Below are positions 33,121 through 41,368 of a DNA stretch of 46,914 nt, piece after piece (positions within the stretch are counted from its first letter, which is position 1; each line of letters begins with the position of its first letter). The stretch is from DAOTTX01 sp034437515 (lineage in GTDB: Bacteria; Chloroflexota; Anaerolineae; Aggregatilineales; Phototrophicaceae): contig DAOTTX010000525.1 of NCBI GenBank assembly GCA_034437515.1, positions 1 through 46,914 of the forward strand, read 5' to 3'. Below the pieces are notes generated by a model. The model was given only the letters and a program-made list of their open reading frames with translations. It did not search any database and was not told where the DNA came from. The position numbers and the translations under genes are program-made.

Positions 33121-34503
33121 TTAGCCGTCCGCCAGGATTTTGTCTACCGCTTCGGAGAGGTCGCGCAAGGTATGCACCTGGAACACGCCATCAGAATGAC
33201 CGGCGTATTCCCACATATCGCTGTCGCCACTGCCCCACTGATACTGCGGTTCCGGGCAGAACCAGAGCAGCCGCCGCGCCTTGCGCTGCATTTCGTCAGC
33301 GATGTCTAGGCGGGGGTTATTGTAGTTGTTACGTCCGTCGCCCAGAATGATGACGGTGGTCTTGCCGGTGATCAACCCCATGTGATCTTGCCGGAAGGTG
33401 TTGAGGCTATTACCCAGGTCGGTGTTGTAATAACCGGGGCGGTTTTGAGACAGCACTTTGGCGACCGCTTCTTGCGGTTCATGTTCTTCAAACGCCATGC
33501 TGATGTCTACCAGATCGTTGATGAAGATGAAGCTGTTCGTCCGCGCTACCTGATCTTGCAATTCGTAGATCAACGTGAGCAGGAACTCCGTACAGTAGCG
33601 TACCGACGTACTCACATCGCAGATCACCACCAGACTCGGCTTGACGTGCTTGGTCTTATGCTCGATCTCCATCGGGATGCCACCGTAGCGCATGTTGCGA
33701 CGCATGGTACGGCGCATATCGGGGGTGCCACGCTTGGCTTTCTTCTGCCGCAGGGAGGCGCGGCTGCGCAGGCGCGCCGCCAACCGCCGGATCTCATCGC
33801 GGATCTGTTCGACCTCACTTTGTCCGAGGCGTTGGAAGGGCACGTCGAGCAGGTCGGGCTTGGGCTTGGGTTCCTGGGTCGCCATCTTTTGCGCCAGCGT
33901 CGCGCCGACGAAGTTGGAAATCTGATCTGCCAACCCTTCGGCATTCTCGTTGAGCATGTCACGGATGTCGTCGAGTGTTTCCTGCCCCATGCCCATCTCT
34001 TCGAGTTTTTCCATCAGGTCGTCGATCATCTCTTGAAGTTGCTGCATCCCGGCCTGACGGTTCATGCGGCGCTCGAACCAGGGTTGCTGGTACATTTCGT
34101 TGGCGTTGTTGAGGCCGGCCTCGCTGCCCATCTCCGACATTTGATCTTCGGTGAAGGACTGGCCCTTGAGCATCTGCTGCATGAGTTGTTTGAGTGCTTC
34201 CATCTGCCCGGCCAGTGACCGCATGGCTTGTTCCAGCATTTGCTGTTCGTCGGGCGTCAGGTTGTCGGGGATGTTGTTCATGGGCGGCTTGTTGGCGTTG
34301 AAAAACAACGGGTAGAAATAATCAAATAGTTCGTGGTCTTTGACGTCTTTGACGAGCGTGGTGCGCAGCGCGGATTTAAAGTGATCGGCATCGGTCACGC
34401 CGACCTCTTCCACGCCGTACATCGCGTCCTGGCTTTCCGCAAGGGAGATACGCACACCGGAAGCACGCAGCGCCCGGATGAATTCCACCATTCGTTTATC
34501 CAT
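33121..34503 (-). CDS. VWA-domain protein of the CoxE-like group
   Basis: VWA proteins of this type assist metal-dependent assembly or remodelling of other proteins, usually with a MoxR AAA+ ATPase. The 460 residues hold a helical N-terminal part (MVEFIRALRASGVRISLAESQDAM), a Gln/Met-rich middle (QMLKGQSFTEDQMSEMG) and a C-terminal VWA fold. The MIDAS motif reads CDVSTSVRY (DxSxS), with VIILGDGRNNY later, so metal binding looks intact. AAGGAA lies before the ATG. No MoxR gene adjoins; downstream are two membrane proteins and possibly a third. The partner ATPase must lie elsewhere if it exists. Confidence 0.88.
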   Translation of the reverse strand: MDKRMVEFIRALRASGVRISLAESQDAMYGVEEVGVTDADHFKSALRTTLVKDVKDHELFDYFYPLFFNANKPPMNNIPDNLTPDEQQMLEQAMRSLAGQMEALKQLMQQMLKGQSFTEDQMSEMGSEAGLNNANEMYQQPWFERRMNRQAGMQQLQEMIDDLMEKLEEMGMGQETLDDIRDMLNENAEGLADQISNFVGATLAQKMATQEPKPKPDLLDVPFQRLGQSEVEQIRDEIRRLAARLRSRASLRQKKAKRGTPDMRRTMRRNMRYGGIPMEIEHKTKHVKPSLVVICDVSTSVRYCTEFLLTLIYELQDQVARTNSFIFINDLVDISMAFEEHEPQEAVAKVLSQNRPGYYNTDLGNSLNTFRQDHMGLITGKTTVIILGDGRNNYNNPRLDIADEMQRKARRLLWFCPEPQYQWGSGDSDMWEYAGHSDGVFQVHTLRDLSEAVDKILADG

Positions 34504-34618
34504 GAGGGGTGTTCCTTTTACACTACCGGATGGGGTCAGGAATTGCTTACATCACATCATGTATAGCATAAACAATTTAACGAGGGATGACAAATTGATC
34601 CGACTATCGCCCCGTGCC

Positions 34619-34887
34619 TTGATGGACTCCTCATTTTCCCTTGATACGACAGATGCGTTCCCAGGTGATGGGGTTTGTGCAGACGCAAACGGTGAATGTT
34701 CGCTCCGCCCAGCATGACTATTCGAGATGGTAATGCAGAGCGCGTCGTGATTAGTATGCCTTCTCCCGATAGCGTTACTCTCACTGTCAATCCAACAAGT
34801 GAACCAAGTGTAGACCAGCGACTAAACGTCGTCATTGATGGTGTCACTTTGCAAACCGATCTGACCTTTCACGTTTTCCACGAGTAA
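34619..34887 (+). pseudogene. CSLREA-domain remnant, frameshifted
   Basis: In one frame, FPGDGVCADANGECSLRPA ending at a TGA at 34715-34717 matches the CSLREA domain found in large secreted proteins of Chloroflexota and others. In the next frame MTIRDGNAERVVI and VNPTSEPSVDQRLNVVIDGV continue for about 58 residues to a TAA. Neither piece is a full protein, and no start with a binding site is seen. The 490-base gap (34504-34994) holds nothing else. A short real gene with a frameshift in the sequence is possible. Confidence 0.4.
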
Positions 34888-34994
34888 CTCGTCTGGTTTT
34901 GAACCTCGACAACGGTCCCGAAAATCATAGCAAATACAATCAAAACAAGCTGAGTTTGCATAGGCGAAGACTGTATTCTTATCCTGCCCGTTTA

Positions 34995-36776
34995 CTAGCC
35001 CGCCGCAAACATCGACCGGGCGTGGGCGACCAGCAGCGCGTGCATCTGGAAGCGCCCGTCACTGCCCGGTTCCAGCAAACCGCGATCAACCAGCGTTCGT
35101 GCTGCCGGGCGTGCGTCCTCGACCATCCAGACGGCCTGCATCGCGTCGAGGTCGAAAGTCGCCGGTTTGGGTGCGAACACACCGAGCAGCGCGAACTTTT
35201 CTTGCATGGTCGTATTGAGGCGATCCGTGCTGTAACGAAGGAGTGTGGCAACGGTCGGTGTAGTTTCTCGCTGAACGTCGGCGCGGTCGGCGGGGGCCTG
35301 TGCTTCCAGTAGACGCGCCCCCACACGCAGCTCCGCCAGCAGATCGGTCACCCCCCAACCCATGCTCATCTCCGCCCGCAGCAAACGCCCGCTGACCTGT
35401 AACGCCAGCGGCAGCCCTTCGAGATCGCGCACCAACTCATGCACCGCTTCCCGATTGGCGGCGACGACCTGCGGCGCGAGTTCTTGCATGAGTGCGACGC
35501 CATCTGCTTCCGTGAGGATCGGCAGACGGTAAATATCCGCTTGCGTGGTGGCGATGGCCTGTGCGACCTCATTCAAGCGCGTGGTGACCAGCATCGCGCC
35601 GTGCCGCCCACCGACTCGAAACGGCATCACATGGGCCGCCTTCCACACATCATCGACAATGAGCAGCACGCGCTGGTCGCGCAGCACCGCCGCCAACCGT
35701 GAGGAGATGTCCTCGACCGATTCCAGTGTGTTGACACCTTCCAGACCGAGCGCGTTTGCCCAGTGCATCAGCTCCGCGAAGATATTAGGCGACTCACCGA
35801 GTGACGCCCACAGCACACCGTCGGTAAATGTCTGGTGCGTGTCCATATCGTGTGCCAGCAGCGCGGAGATGGTCGTCTTGCCGATGCCGGGCCAACCCTG
35901 GATCACATGCAACGGGCGGCGGTCGGGTTGGTCGTCCTGCGGGTTGATGTGCAGCCGATCTTTGAGCGCGTTTAAGGCCGCCTCACGTCCGACGACTAAC
36001 GGCGGGATCGGCGGCAGGTTGCCGAAGATGGGCGGCTCATGTTCTTCGAGGCGTACCGCCTCGTTCGCACGGATCGTCTCGTATAATTGGGTGGTTTCTT
36101 CCTGTGGTGGCACGTCGAGTTCCTTTTGCAGCATATCCACCAGATTAGCATACAGGCGCAGCGCCGCCGCTCGCTGACCACCGGCGGCATAGGCTCGCAT
36201 CAACTGTCGATAAGCCGGTTCGTAAAGCGGGTCGAGTTCGAGCCAGCGTTGCAGCAACACCACCGCCGGTTCGATTTCCCCGGCGGCAATGCGATACTTC
36301 ACCAGTTGCTCCAACGCGCCGATGACCTGCTGTTGTAACGTCTGCGTCTGGAGGGTTTGCCATTCGTCAAAGGCGGCGCTGTCCTTAAACGTGAACCCCG
36401 CCATAAAGCGGTCGCGGTACAGGTTGACGGCGGTTTCGAGCTGGTCGGGTGTGCCGTCACAGTTAGCGGCGAACTGTTGCACATCTACCCATAGATTCTC
36501 GTCTTGCTTGAGTGCGATTGTCTTACGATCAACATCTAACCACTCTGCGATAGGCGTCTTGTTGAGCACCACCAGTACCCGGCGTAACTCGTTACGGGCG
36601 CGGCGGTCATCGTGGTCGGCCCAGAGGGTCGCCGCGAGCACATCACGACTATGGGGTTTTCCAGTCGCTGCCAGGTATGCCAGCAGACCGGTCGCCTTGC
36701 GCCGGCTAAGCGCAATCGGTTTACCGTCGTATTCGATTCGTGGGAAACCGAAAAGACAAATTTTTAAAGTAGGCAT
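34995..36776 (-). CDS. BTAD/NB-ARC transcriptional regulator (SARP/AfsR-like)
   Basis: The 593 residues combine a winged-helix DNA-binding region (1-95, LSRRKATGLLAYLAATGKPHSRDVLAATLW), a BTAD helical domain (about 100-245) and an NB-ARC ATPase. In the ATPase, P-loop GWPGIGKTTIS, Walker B LLIVDDVW, VTTR and GLPLAL are intact. A winged helix then closes the protein (QMHALLVAHARSMF). Larger relatives carry TPR or WD repeats after this point, so the sensor part is missing or never present. The downstream gap with a gene remnant fits a loss. It is divergent from the PBP operon and may control it. GGAG precedes the ATG. Confidence 0.9.
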   Translation of the reverse strand: MPTLKICLFGFPRIEYDGKPIALSRRKATGLLAYLAATGKPHSRDVLAATLWADHDDRRARNELRRVLVVLNKTPIAEWLDVDRKTIALKQDENLWVDVQQFAANCDGTPDQLETAVNLYRDRFMAGFTFKDSAAFDEWQTLQTQTLQQQVIGALEQLVKYRIAAGEIEPAVVLLQRWLELDPLYEPAYRQLMRAYAAGGQRAAALRLYANLVDMLQKELDVPPQEETTQLYETIRANEAVRLEEHEPPIFGNLPPIPPLVVGREAALNALKDRLHINPQDDQPDRRPLHVIQGWPGIGKTTISALLAHDMDTHQTFTDGVLWASLGESPNIFAELMHWANALGLEGVNTLESVEDISSRLAAVLRDQRVLLIVDDVWKAAHVMPFRVGGRHGAMLVTTRLNEVAQAIATTQADIYRLPILTEADGVALMQELAPQVVAANREAVHELVRDLEGLPLALQVSGRLLRAEMSMGWGVTDLLAELRVGARLLEAQAPADRADVQRETTPTVATLLRYSTDRLNTTMQEKFALLGVFAPKPATFDLDAMQAVWMVEDARPAARTLVDRGLLEPGSDGRFQMHALLVAHARSMFAAG

Positions 36777-36861
36777 CGTTGCTGCTCCGGGAATTACGAT
36801 GTATTTAATGCTCAGATGATAAGCATTTTATCCGCATTATGCCACTTATGCGTTTGACCTA

Positions 36862-36880
36862 CGTGCCATTTTCAGGCACG
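36862..36880. repeat. Short inverted repeat in the divergent regulator/PBP region
   Basis: CGTGCC at 36862-36867 pairs with GGCACG at 36875-36880 around seven bases, between the BTAD regulator and the class B PBP gene. TTGACC at 36854-36859 just upstream could be a -35 element. An operator for the neighbouring regulator is possible but unproven. Confidence 0.3.
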
Positions 36881-36935
36881 GAAACCCAACCGATTCTATG
36901 GTATCCTGCCAGTGTGAGTATGTGGAGAAATATGA

Positions 36936-39152
36936 ATGCGAACGATCAGACGGATGCTTTTGTTGGTGCTGCTTGGTTTATCCATCGGTTCAGTTGGGGC
37001 GCAAGGGTCACCACAAGGTGTGGCTGAGGACTTCCTCAACGCATGGCACGAACAAAACTACGAGCGGATGTACGACTTTGTACATCCAAGAGCGCAAGAC
37101 CTCTACCCACAAGCGAACTTCATCAGTCGTTACCAGACCGCCGCGCAGTTCACCGCGTTCGACGGTGTGGAATACACCATCACGGATACCAAACTGCAAG
37201 GCCAATCCGCGCTGGTGACTTATGACATTATTATTCAGTCTAACACCTTCGGCACCATCGAAGACACCGGGCGTATGATGCGCCTGGTCACCACCGGCGA
37301 TGGCTGGCGGGTGGCCTGGTCTACGATGGACATCTTCGACGGGCTGGCAGGCGACGCCACGCTGACCGTACAGGCACAGCCGCAGCGCCGCGCCACCATC
37401 TACGACCGCAACGGCGAACCACTGGCGCAGGACGGGCAAACGCTCACCCACATCTACAGCGCCAAAGACCAGATGACCAGCGAGCGCGATTGCATCAATC
37501 TGTTGTGGCGTGTCGGCAGGGAGCGCATCTCGTACCTGGAACAGCGGTTCGCCACTCAGAACAGCGATACGATCTTCTACCTGCTCTCGCTGACCCCCGC
37601 AGAGTATCAACAGCACGCCGCCGGTCTACAGAACACTTGCGGCGCGGTGCAGGACCTCAACACGTTGACCAGTCCCCCGCATCGTGTCTACTATGGCGGC
37701 AACACGACCGCACACATCACCGGCTATGTCGCGCAGGTGACCGAAGAACAGCTTCAACAGGGCTTCGCGCAGGGGGAGCTGGTCGGGCAGACCGGCGTCG
37801 AAGCGGCGTACCAGCGTCAGCTTGCCGGGCAGCCAGAGCGCGTGCTACGCATCGTGGAAGCTGGCGGTACCATCATCCGTGAGATTGCCAGCAGCAGCGG
37901 TGAACCACCCACACCGGTACAGTTAACCATCGACCGCGACCTGCAACTGGTCACCGCGCAGGCCATCAGCGACGCCTTTAACTACGCCCGTATCGACTGG
38001 GCCAGCGTGTCCTCTGGCGGCGCGGCGGTCGTGCTGGATGTCGAAACCGGCGGTGTGCTGGCGCTGGCGAGTTATCCATATTTCCACCCCGGCATCTTCA
38101 ATCCCGCTTCCAATATGCCGGATCGCGGTATCCTGGTGCAGCAGGTACTCGCCGACCCGTTAGAACCGCTGCGCAACCGAGCCGTCTCCGAACAGGCGTC
38201 ACCGGGGTCAGTGTTTAAGATTATCACGGCGGCGGCAGCACTTGACCAGGGCATTGTGGAGCCGGGCGAACCGTTCGACTGCACGCTCACCTGGGACGGC
38301 AGCGCCTACGGTGATGCTGGCGGCATCCGTGAGGACTGGCGTGTCCGTGAAGACCCGGAAAACTCGCCGTTTACCGAGGCCGCCGGTGAGGTCACCCCGG
38401 CGTTGGCGCTGGCGACTTCGTGCAACCCGTTCTTCTGGACGCAGGGCGCACAACTCTTTAACCAGACCGGCGCGAGTACGTTAGCCGACTATGCCGAACG
38501 CATGGGGCTAACGCAGCCCTACAGCCTGGATGGGGCCTTCAACCCGGCGACGGGTGTCGTGCCGATTCCGTCCAATGTGACGGCGGCGGTCAACGAGTCC
38601 ATCGGGCAGGGTGATGTAACCTTACCGCCAATCCAGATGGCTGTGGCGACGGCCTCGATTGCCAACGGCGGCAGCGTCTATGAGCCGTATCTGTTGCAGC
38701 AGATCGGCGGGTTCGATGGCACAGCGGTCAACACACAGGCGGAGCCGAACCTGCTCAACGAACTCGGCTTCAGCGAGGCCGTGATGGCGGAACTGCGTGA
38801 GGGTATGTGCGCCGTCACCACTAACCCCGAATTCGGCACGGCTTATGGACGTTTCAACGACAACTTCGGCTGGGTTGATGTCACCGCGCCCTATAGTGTG
38901 TGCGGCAAGACTGGCACGGCGGAAACGGGTCTGTACCCGAACGCATGGTTCGTGGCCTACGCGCCAGCGGAAAATCCCGAAGTCGCCGTCGTGGTGATGG
39001 TCGAGCAGTCGTTAGAAGGGTCACAGGTTGCCGCGCCCATCGCACGCCGCATCCTCGACTATTACTTTCAGGCTCCCATTGCCGCTTACCCGGCCTTCTG
39101 GGGCGATGAGTTCGAATATGTACCACTGGCACCTGTACAGGGGGTGGGTTGA
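36936..39152 (+). CDS. Class B penicillin-binding protein with MecA-type N-terminal domain
   Basis: This is a D,D-transpeptidase that cross-links peptidoglycan. The 738 residues have a signal peptide or anchor (MLLLVLLGLSIGSVGAQ), a MecA_N/NTF2-like domain (about 25-125, AEDFLNAWHEQNYERMYDFVH), a dimerisation domain and a C-terminal transpeptidase domain. All three active-site motifs are intact: SPGSVFK with Ser425 and Lys428, SCN at 495-497 and KTGT at 658-661. The same layout occurs in Staphylococcus PBP2a and Bacillus PBP3. GGAG at 36924-36927 supports the ATG at 36936. It is the first gene of a three-gene operon with overlapping stop and start codons. Confidence 0.95.
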   Translation: MRTIRRMLLLVLLGLSIGSVGAQGSPQGVAEDFLNAWHEQNYERMYDFVHPRAQDLYPQANFISRYQTAAQFTAFDGVEYTITDTKLQGQSALVTYDIIIQSNTFGTIEDTGRMMRLVTTGDGWRVAWSTMDIFDGLAGDATLTVQAQPQRRATIYDRNGEPLAQDGQTLTHIYSAKDQMTSERDCINLLWRVGRERISYLEQRFATQNSDTIFYLLSLTPAEYQQHAAGLQNTCGAVQDLNTLTSPPHRVYYGGNTTAHITGYVAQVTEEQLQQGFAQGELVGQTGVEAAYQRQLAGQPERVLRIVEAGGTIIREIASSSGEPPTPVQLTIDRDLQLVTAQAISDAFNYARIDWASVSSGGAAVVLDVETGGVLALASYPYFHPGIFNPASNMPDRGILVQQVLADPLEPLRNRAVSEQASPGSVFKIITAAAALDQGIVEPGEPFDCTLTWDGSAYGDAGGIREDWRVREDPENSPFTEAAGEVTPALALATSCNPFFWTQGAQLFNQTGASTLADYAERMGLTQPYSLDGAFNPATGVVPIPSNVTAAVNESIGQGDVTLPPIQMAVATASIANGGSVYEPYLLQQIGGFDGTAVNTQAEPNLLNELGFSEAVMAELREGMCAVTTNPEFGTAYGRFNDNFGWVDVTAPYSVCGKTGTAETGLYPNAWFVAYAPAENPEVAVVVMVEQSLEGSQVAAPIARRILDYYFQAPIAAYPAFWGDEFEYVPLAPVQGVG

Positions 39153-39436
39153 TGAAGATCGTCCGGTGTGTCTCATGTGATGGCTATGGCTGGTTCGAGG
39201 ACGAGTTCACCGGTGAGGTGAGCGATTGTACATGGTGCGGCGGCATCGGCTACGTTTACCGGGATGCCAACCGTGTCGATCATCGCATCCCGGAAAGTGA
39301 TTACGGCAAAGTCGCGGCGGTGGTGGAAAATCTGGAAAAAGGCCGGATGCGTGAACTCGGTTACACCGGGGACGCCATACATCCCGACGAGCAGGCCATC
39401 CGCCAACAAAACGACGATACAGACGAGAACGATTGA
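39152..39436 (+). CDS. Small zinc-finger protein
   Basis: The 94 residues contain two CxxC pairs (CVSCDGYGW and CTWCGGIGY), each followed by GxG as in DnaJ-type zinc ribbons. A helical part follows (KVAAVVENLEKGRMREL), then an acidic tail. It probably binds one zinc ion. The ATG at 39152 overlaps the last base of the PBP stop codon (TGATG), so it is translationally coupled to both neighbours. A chaperone-like or adaptor role is inferred; I do not recognise a named family. Confidence 0.75.
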   Translation: MKIVRCVSCDGYGWFEDEFTGEVSDCTWCGGIGYVYRDANRVDHRIPESDYGKVAAVVENLEKGRMRELGYTGDAIHPDEQAIRQQNDDTDEND

Positions 39437-40632
39437 TGACCCGACCGCACATCTTTATGCTGACGCCGTATCTGCCCTATCCGCCGGTCAGCGGTGGGCG
39501 GATGCGGACGTACAACCTCATCAAGCACCTGGGCGACGACCACGACATCACGCTGGTCAGTTATGGCAGGCCGGAAGAACGCGCTTTCGACATCACACCG
39601 CTGGGGGAATATAGCGACTACCATGTGGTCGATCGCCAGTCCAGCCCATCGACGCTGCAAGCCGCCTGGCTCAGCCTGACTTCCACCCAGCCGATCATGT
39701 CCCAGCTCTACGGCACACCACAGATGCGTACCATCTGCGCCGACCTGCTGCGTCAGCGCCCGGCGGATATTATCCACGTCGAGTCGTTCTATATGCTGCA
39801 AAACATCCCCGACGATGCCGGCGCGCCCGTGCTGCTTTCCGAACCAGCCATCGAATACCGGGCGTGGGGCAAGTTCGCGGCGCTCGCGCAACCCTGGTAT
39901 ACCCGGCCCGGTGTCGTGCTGGAAGCACTCAAACTGCGCTTTGCGGAACCGGCAGCCTGGGCCGCCGCTGACGCGGTCGGTGCGATGTCCGACGTGGACG
40001 CGGCGATCATCCGCAAGGCCGCACCGTCGGCGCATGTCGTCCTTGCACCTAACGGCGTTGATGTCACGTTTTTTCACCGGGACGACTCCGTGCCGCGTGA
40101 TAACTGCACCGCTGTCTATATGGGGGATTACAAGTACTTCCCCAACACGGATGCGGTCGCCTATTTCGTGCAGGCGATCATGCCGCGTATCAAAGCACAA
40201 CGCCCGGATTTTCACCTCACATTACTGGGCAAAGACCCGCCGCCGGAGATCCAGGCACTCGCCGGGGATGACGTGACCGTGACCGGCCTGGTAGAGGATA
40301 CCCGCCCGTATCTCCAGAGCAGCGCCGTGTTCATCTGCCCACTGCGGACGGGCAGCGGCACCCGCTTTAAGCTGATGGAAGCCCTGGCGTGTGGTTGCCC
40401 GGTGGTGAGCACGTCTATCGGTTGTGAAGGGTTGGATGCGGTCGATGGCGAACATATGCTCATCCGCGATGAACCGGGCGCGTTCGCCGATGCGGTGGTC
40501 ACATTGTTGGACGACCCCGCACGCGGACGCGCCATCGGGCAGGCCGGGCGGCAGTGGGTGGAAGCCAAGCACGCCTGGGCGCATAGTGCGCGGTTGCTGC
40601 GGGAGGCTTATGCAAATTTAATACGAGGATGA
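39436..40632 (+). CDS. GT4-family glycosyltransferase in the PBP operon
   Basis: The 398 residues form a GT-B glycosyltransferase. The N-terminal half begins IFMLTPYLPYPPVSGGRMRTYNLIKHL, where the SGGRxR motif is typical of this group, and the C-terminal half holds VYMGDYKYFPNTDAVAYFVQ, LLGKDPPPEIQAL and MEALACGCPVVST. The first glutamate of the EX7E motif is replaced by a shifted pattern (GSGTRFKLMEAL), as in sugar transferases of the group with GTRxK. The ATG overlaps the previous stop (ATGA). Position after a PBP suggests a wall or surface-glycan substrate; the sugar is unknown. Confidence 0.92.
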   Translation: MTRPHIFMLTPYLPYPPVSGGRMRTYNLIKHLGDDHDITLVSYGRPEERAFDITPLGEYSDYHVVDRQSSPSTLQAAWLSLTSTQPIMSQLYGTPQMRTICADLLRQRPADIIHVESFYMLQNIPDDAGAPVLLSEPAIEYRAWGKFAALAQPWYTRPGVVLEALKLRFAEPAAWAAADAVGAMSDVDAAIIRKAAPSAHVVLAPNGVDVTFFHRDDSVPRDNCTAVYMGDYKYFPNTDAVAYFVQAIMPRIKAQRPDFHLTLLGKDPPPEIQALAGDDVTVTGLVEDTRPYLQSSAVFICPLRTGSGTRFKLMEALACGCPVVSTSIGCEGLDAVDGEHMLIRDEPGAFADAVVTLLDDPARGRAIGQAGRQWVEAKHAWAHSARLLREAYANLIRG

Positions 40633-40693
40633 TACCGTAACATTATGTCTGTTCGCGTGTTGTACAAAAGTAGCAGATGTAATCGGAGTAACC

Positions 40694-41251
40694 ATGTATC
40701 AACAAGAACGAACCTCGGAAGAAACCCAACCACAACGCCAAACCCCAGACCCTAAACTATCCCTGGCCTTGCGCTTCACCGCTGAGGACTTGATCGCCAA
40801 TCGGCGCGGCTGGTTGACCGATCACCAACGGGAGATGGTCAACATCAGACGCCGTAATGCCATGCTCAAGTTCAGCGCGTTTGCGGTGTTGCTGGCGGGT
40901 GTCGTGCTGGCCTGGACGCTTATCCTCAACCGTTTGACTACTATGGACGACCTGTTGCTCGTCGCCATTTTTGGTGCGCTGCTGGTCGCCATCAGTGTGT
41001 TGATGTCGTACACATGGCATCACTTCCAGTGGTGGCAGGTGCTACGCGAGGATTCCAAGTTGGAAACACTGCTTTCCATCAGCGGACGTGCGATCAAATC
41101 ATCCGATGGCACCCCGCAGATCACCGTCGATGATGTGATCTTCTACCCGGAAAAGAAAGCGTTCAAAGCCTTTAAGGACGACGAACTGTATATTATCTAC
41201 TACGTCCCTTATTCAAAGACCATCCTCGCCGCGCATCCGGTCGAGGTCTGA
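40694..41251 (+). CDS. Membrane protein with two helices and a cytoplasmic domain
   Basis: The 185 residues begin with a polar stretch, then two membrane helices (FSAFAVLLAGVVLAWTLIL, DDLLLVAIFGALLVAISVLMSYTW), then about 75 residues with alternating strands (ITVDDVIFYPEKKAFKAFKDDELYIIYYVPYSKTILAAHPVEV). This resembles a membrane protein with a small PH- or YcxB-like domain, but the match is weak. CGGAG precedes the ATG. A perfect hairpin terminator follows at 41280. Confidence 0.7.
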   Translation: MYQQERTSEETQPQRQTPDPKLSLALRFTAEDLIANRRGWLTDHQREMVNIRRRNAMLKFSAFAVLLAGVVLAWTLILNRLTTMDDLLLVAIFGALLVAISVLMSYTWHHFQWWQVLREDSKLETLLSISGRAIKSSDGTPQITVDDVIFYPEKKAFKAFKDDELYIIYYVPYSKTILAAHPVEV

Positions 41252-41279
41252 CGCGCTGGTCGCAAACTCAAGCTGTCGT

Positions 41280-41301
41280 GGGCAGACACACCGGTCTGCC
41301 C
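41280..41301 (+). terminator. Terminator hairpin after the two-helix membrane protein
   Basis: GGGCAGAC at 41280-41287 pairs perfectly with GTCTGCCC at 41294-41301 around ACACCG, followed by TT. It lies 29 bases after the stop codon and ends the transcript before the convergent gene. Confidence 0.65.
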
Positions 41302-41368
41302 TTGCAATATCTGCGATGATTTGTAGGGCAGCAACCGTGTGTGCTCGCCCTCAATGCAATTGCCCTCG

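Noticed and set aside
33382..34218. Plus-strand open frame of 278 codons opposite the VWA gene.
   Set aside because: His/Leu/Val-rich antisense translation with no motifs; the minus-strand VWA protein has a clear MIDAS site.
34715..34717. TGA in the CSLREA remnant considered as a selenocysteine codon.
   Set aside because: The downstream frame after the TGA does not continue the protein; the remaining similarity lies in another frame, so it is a frameshift or decay.
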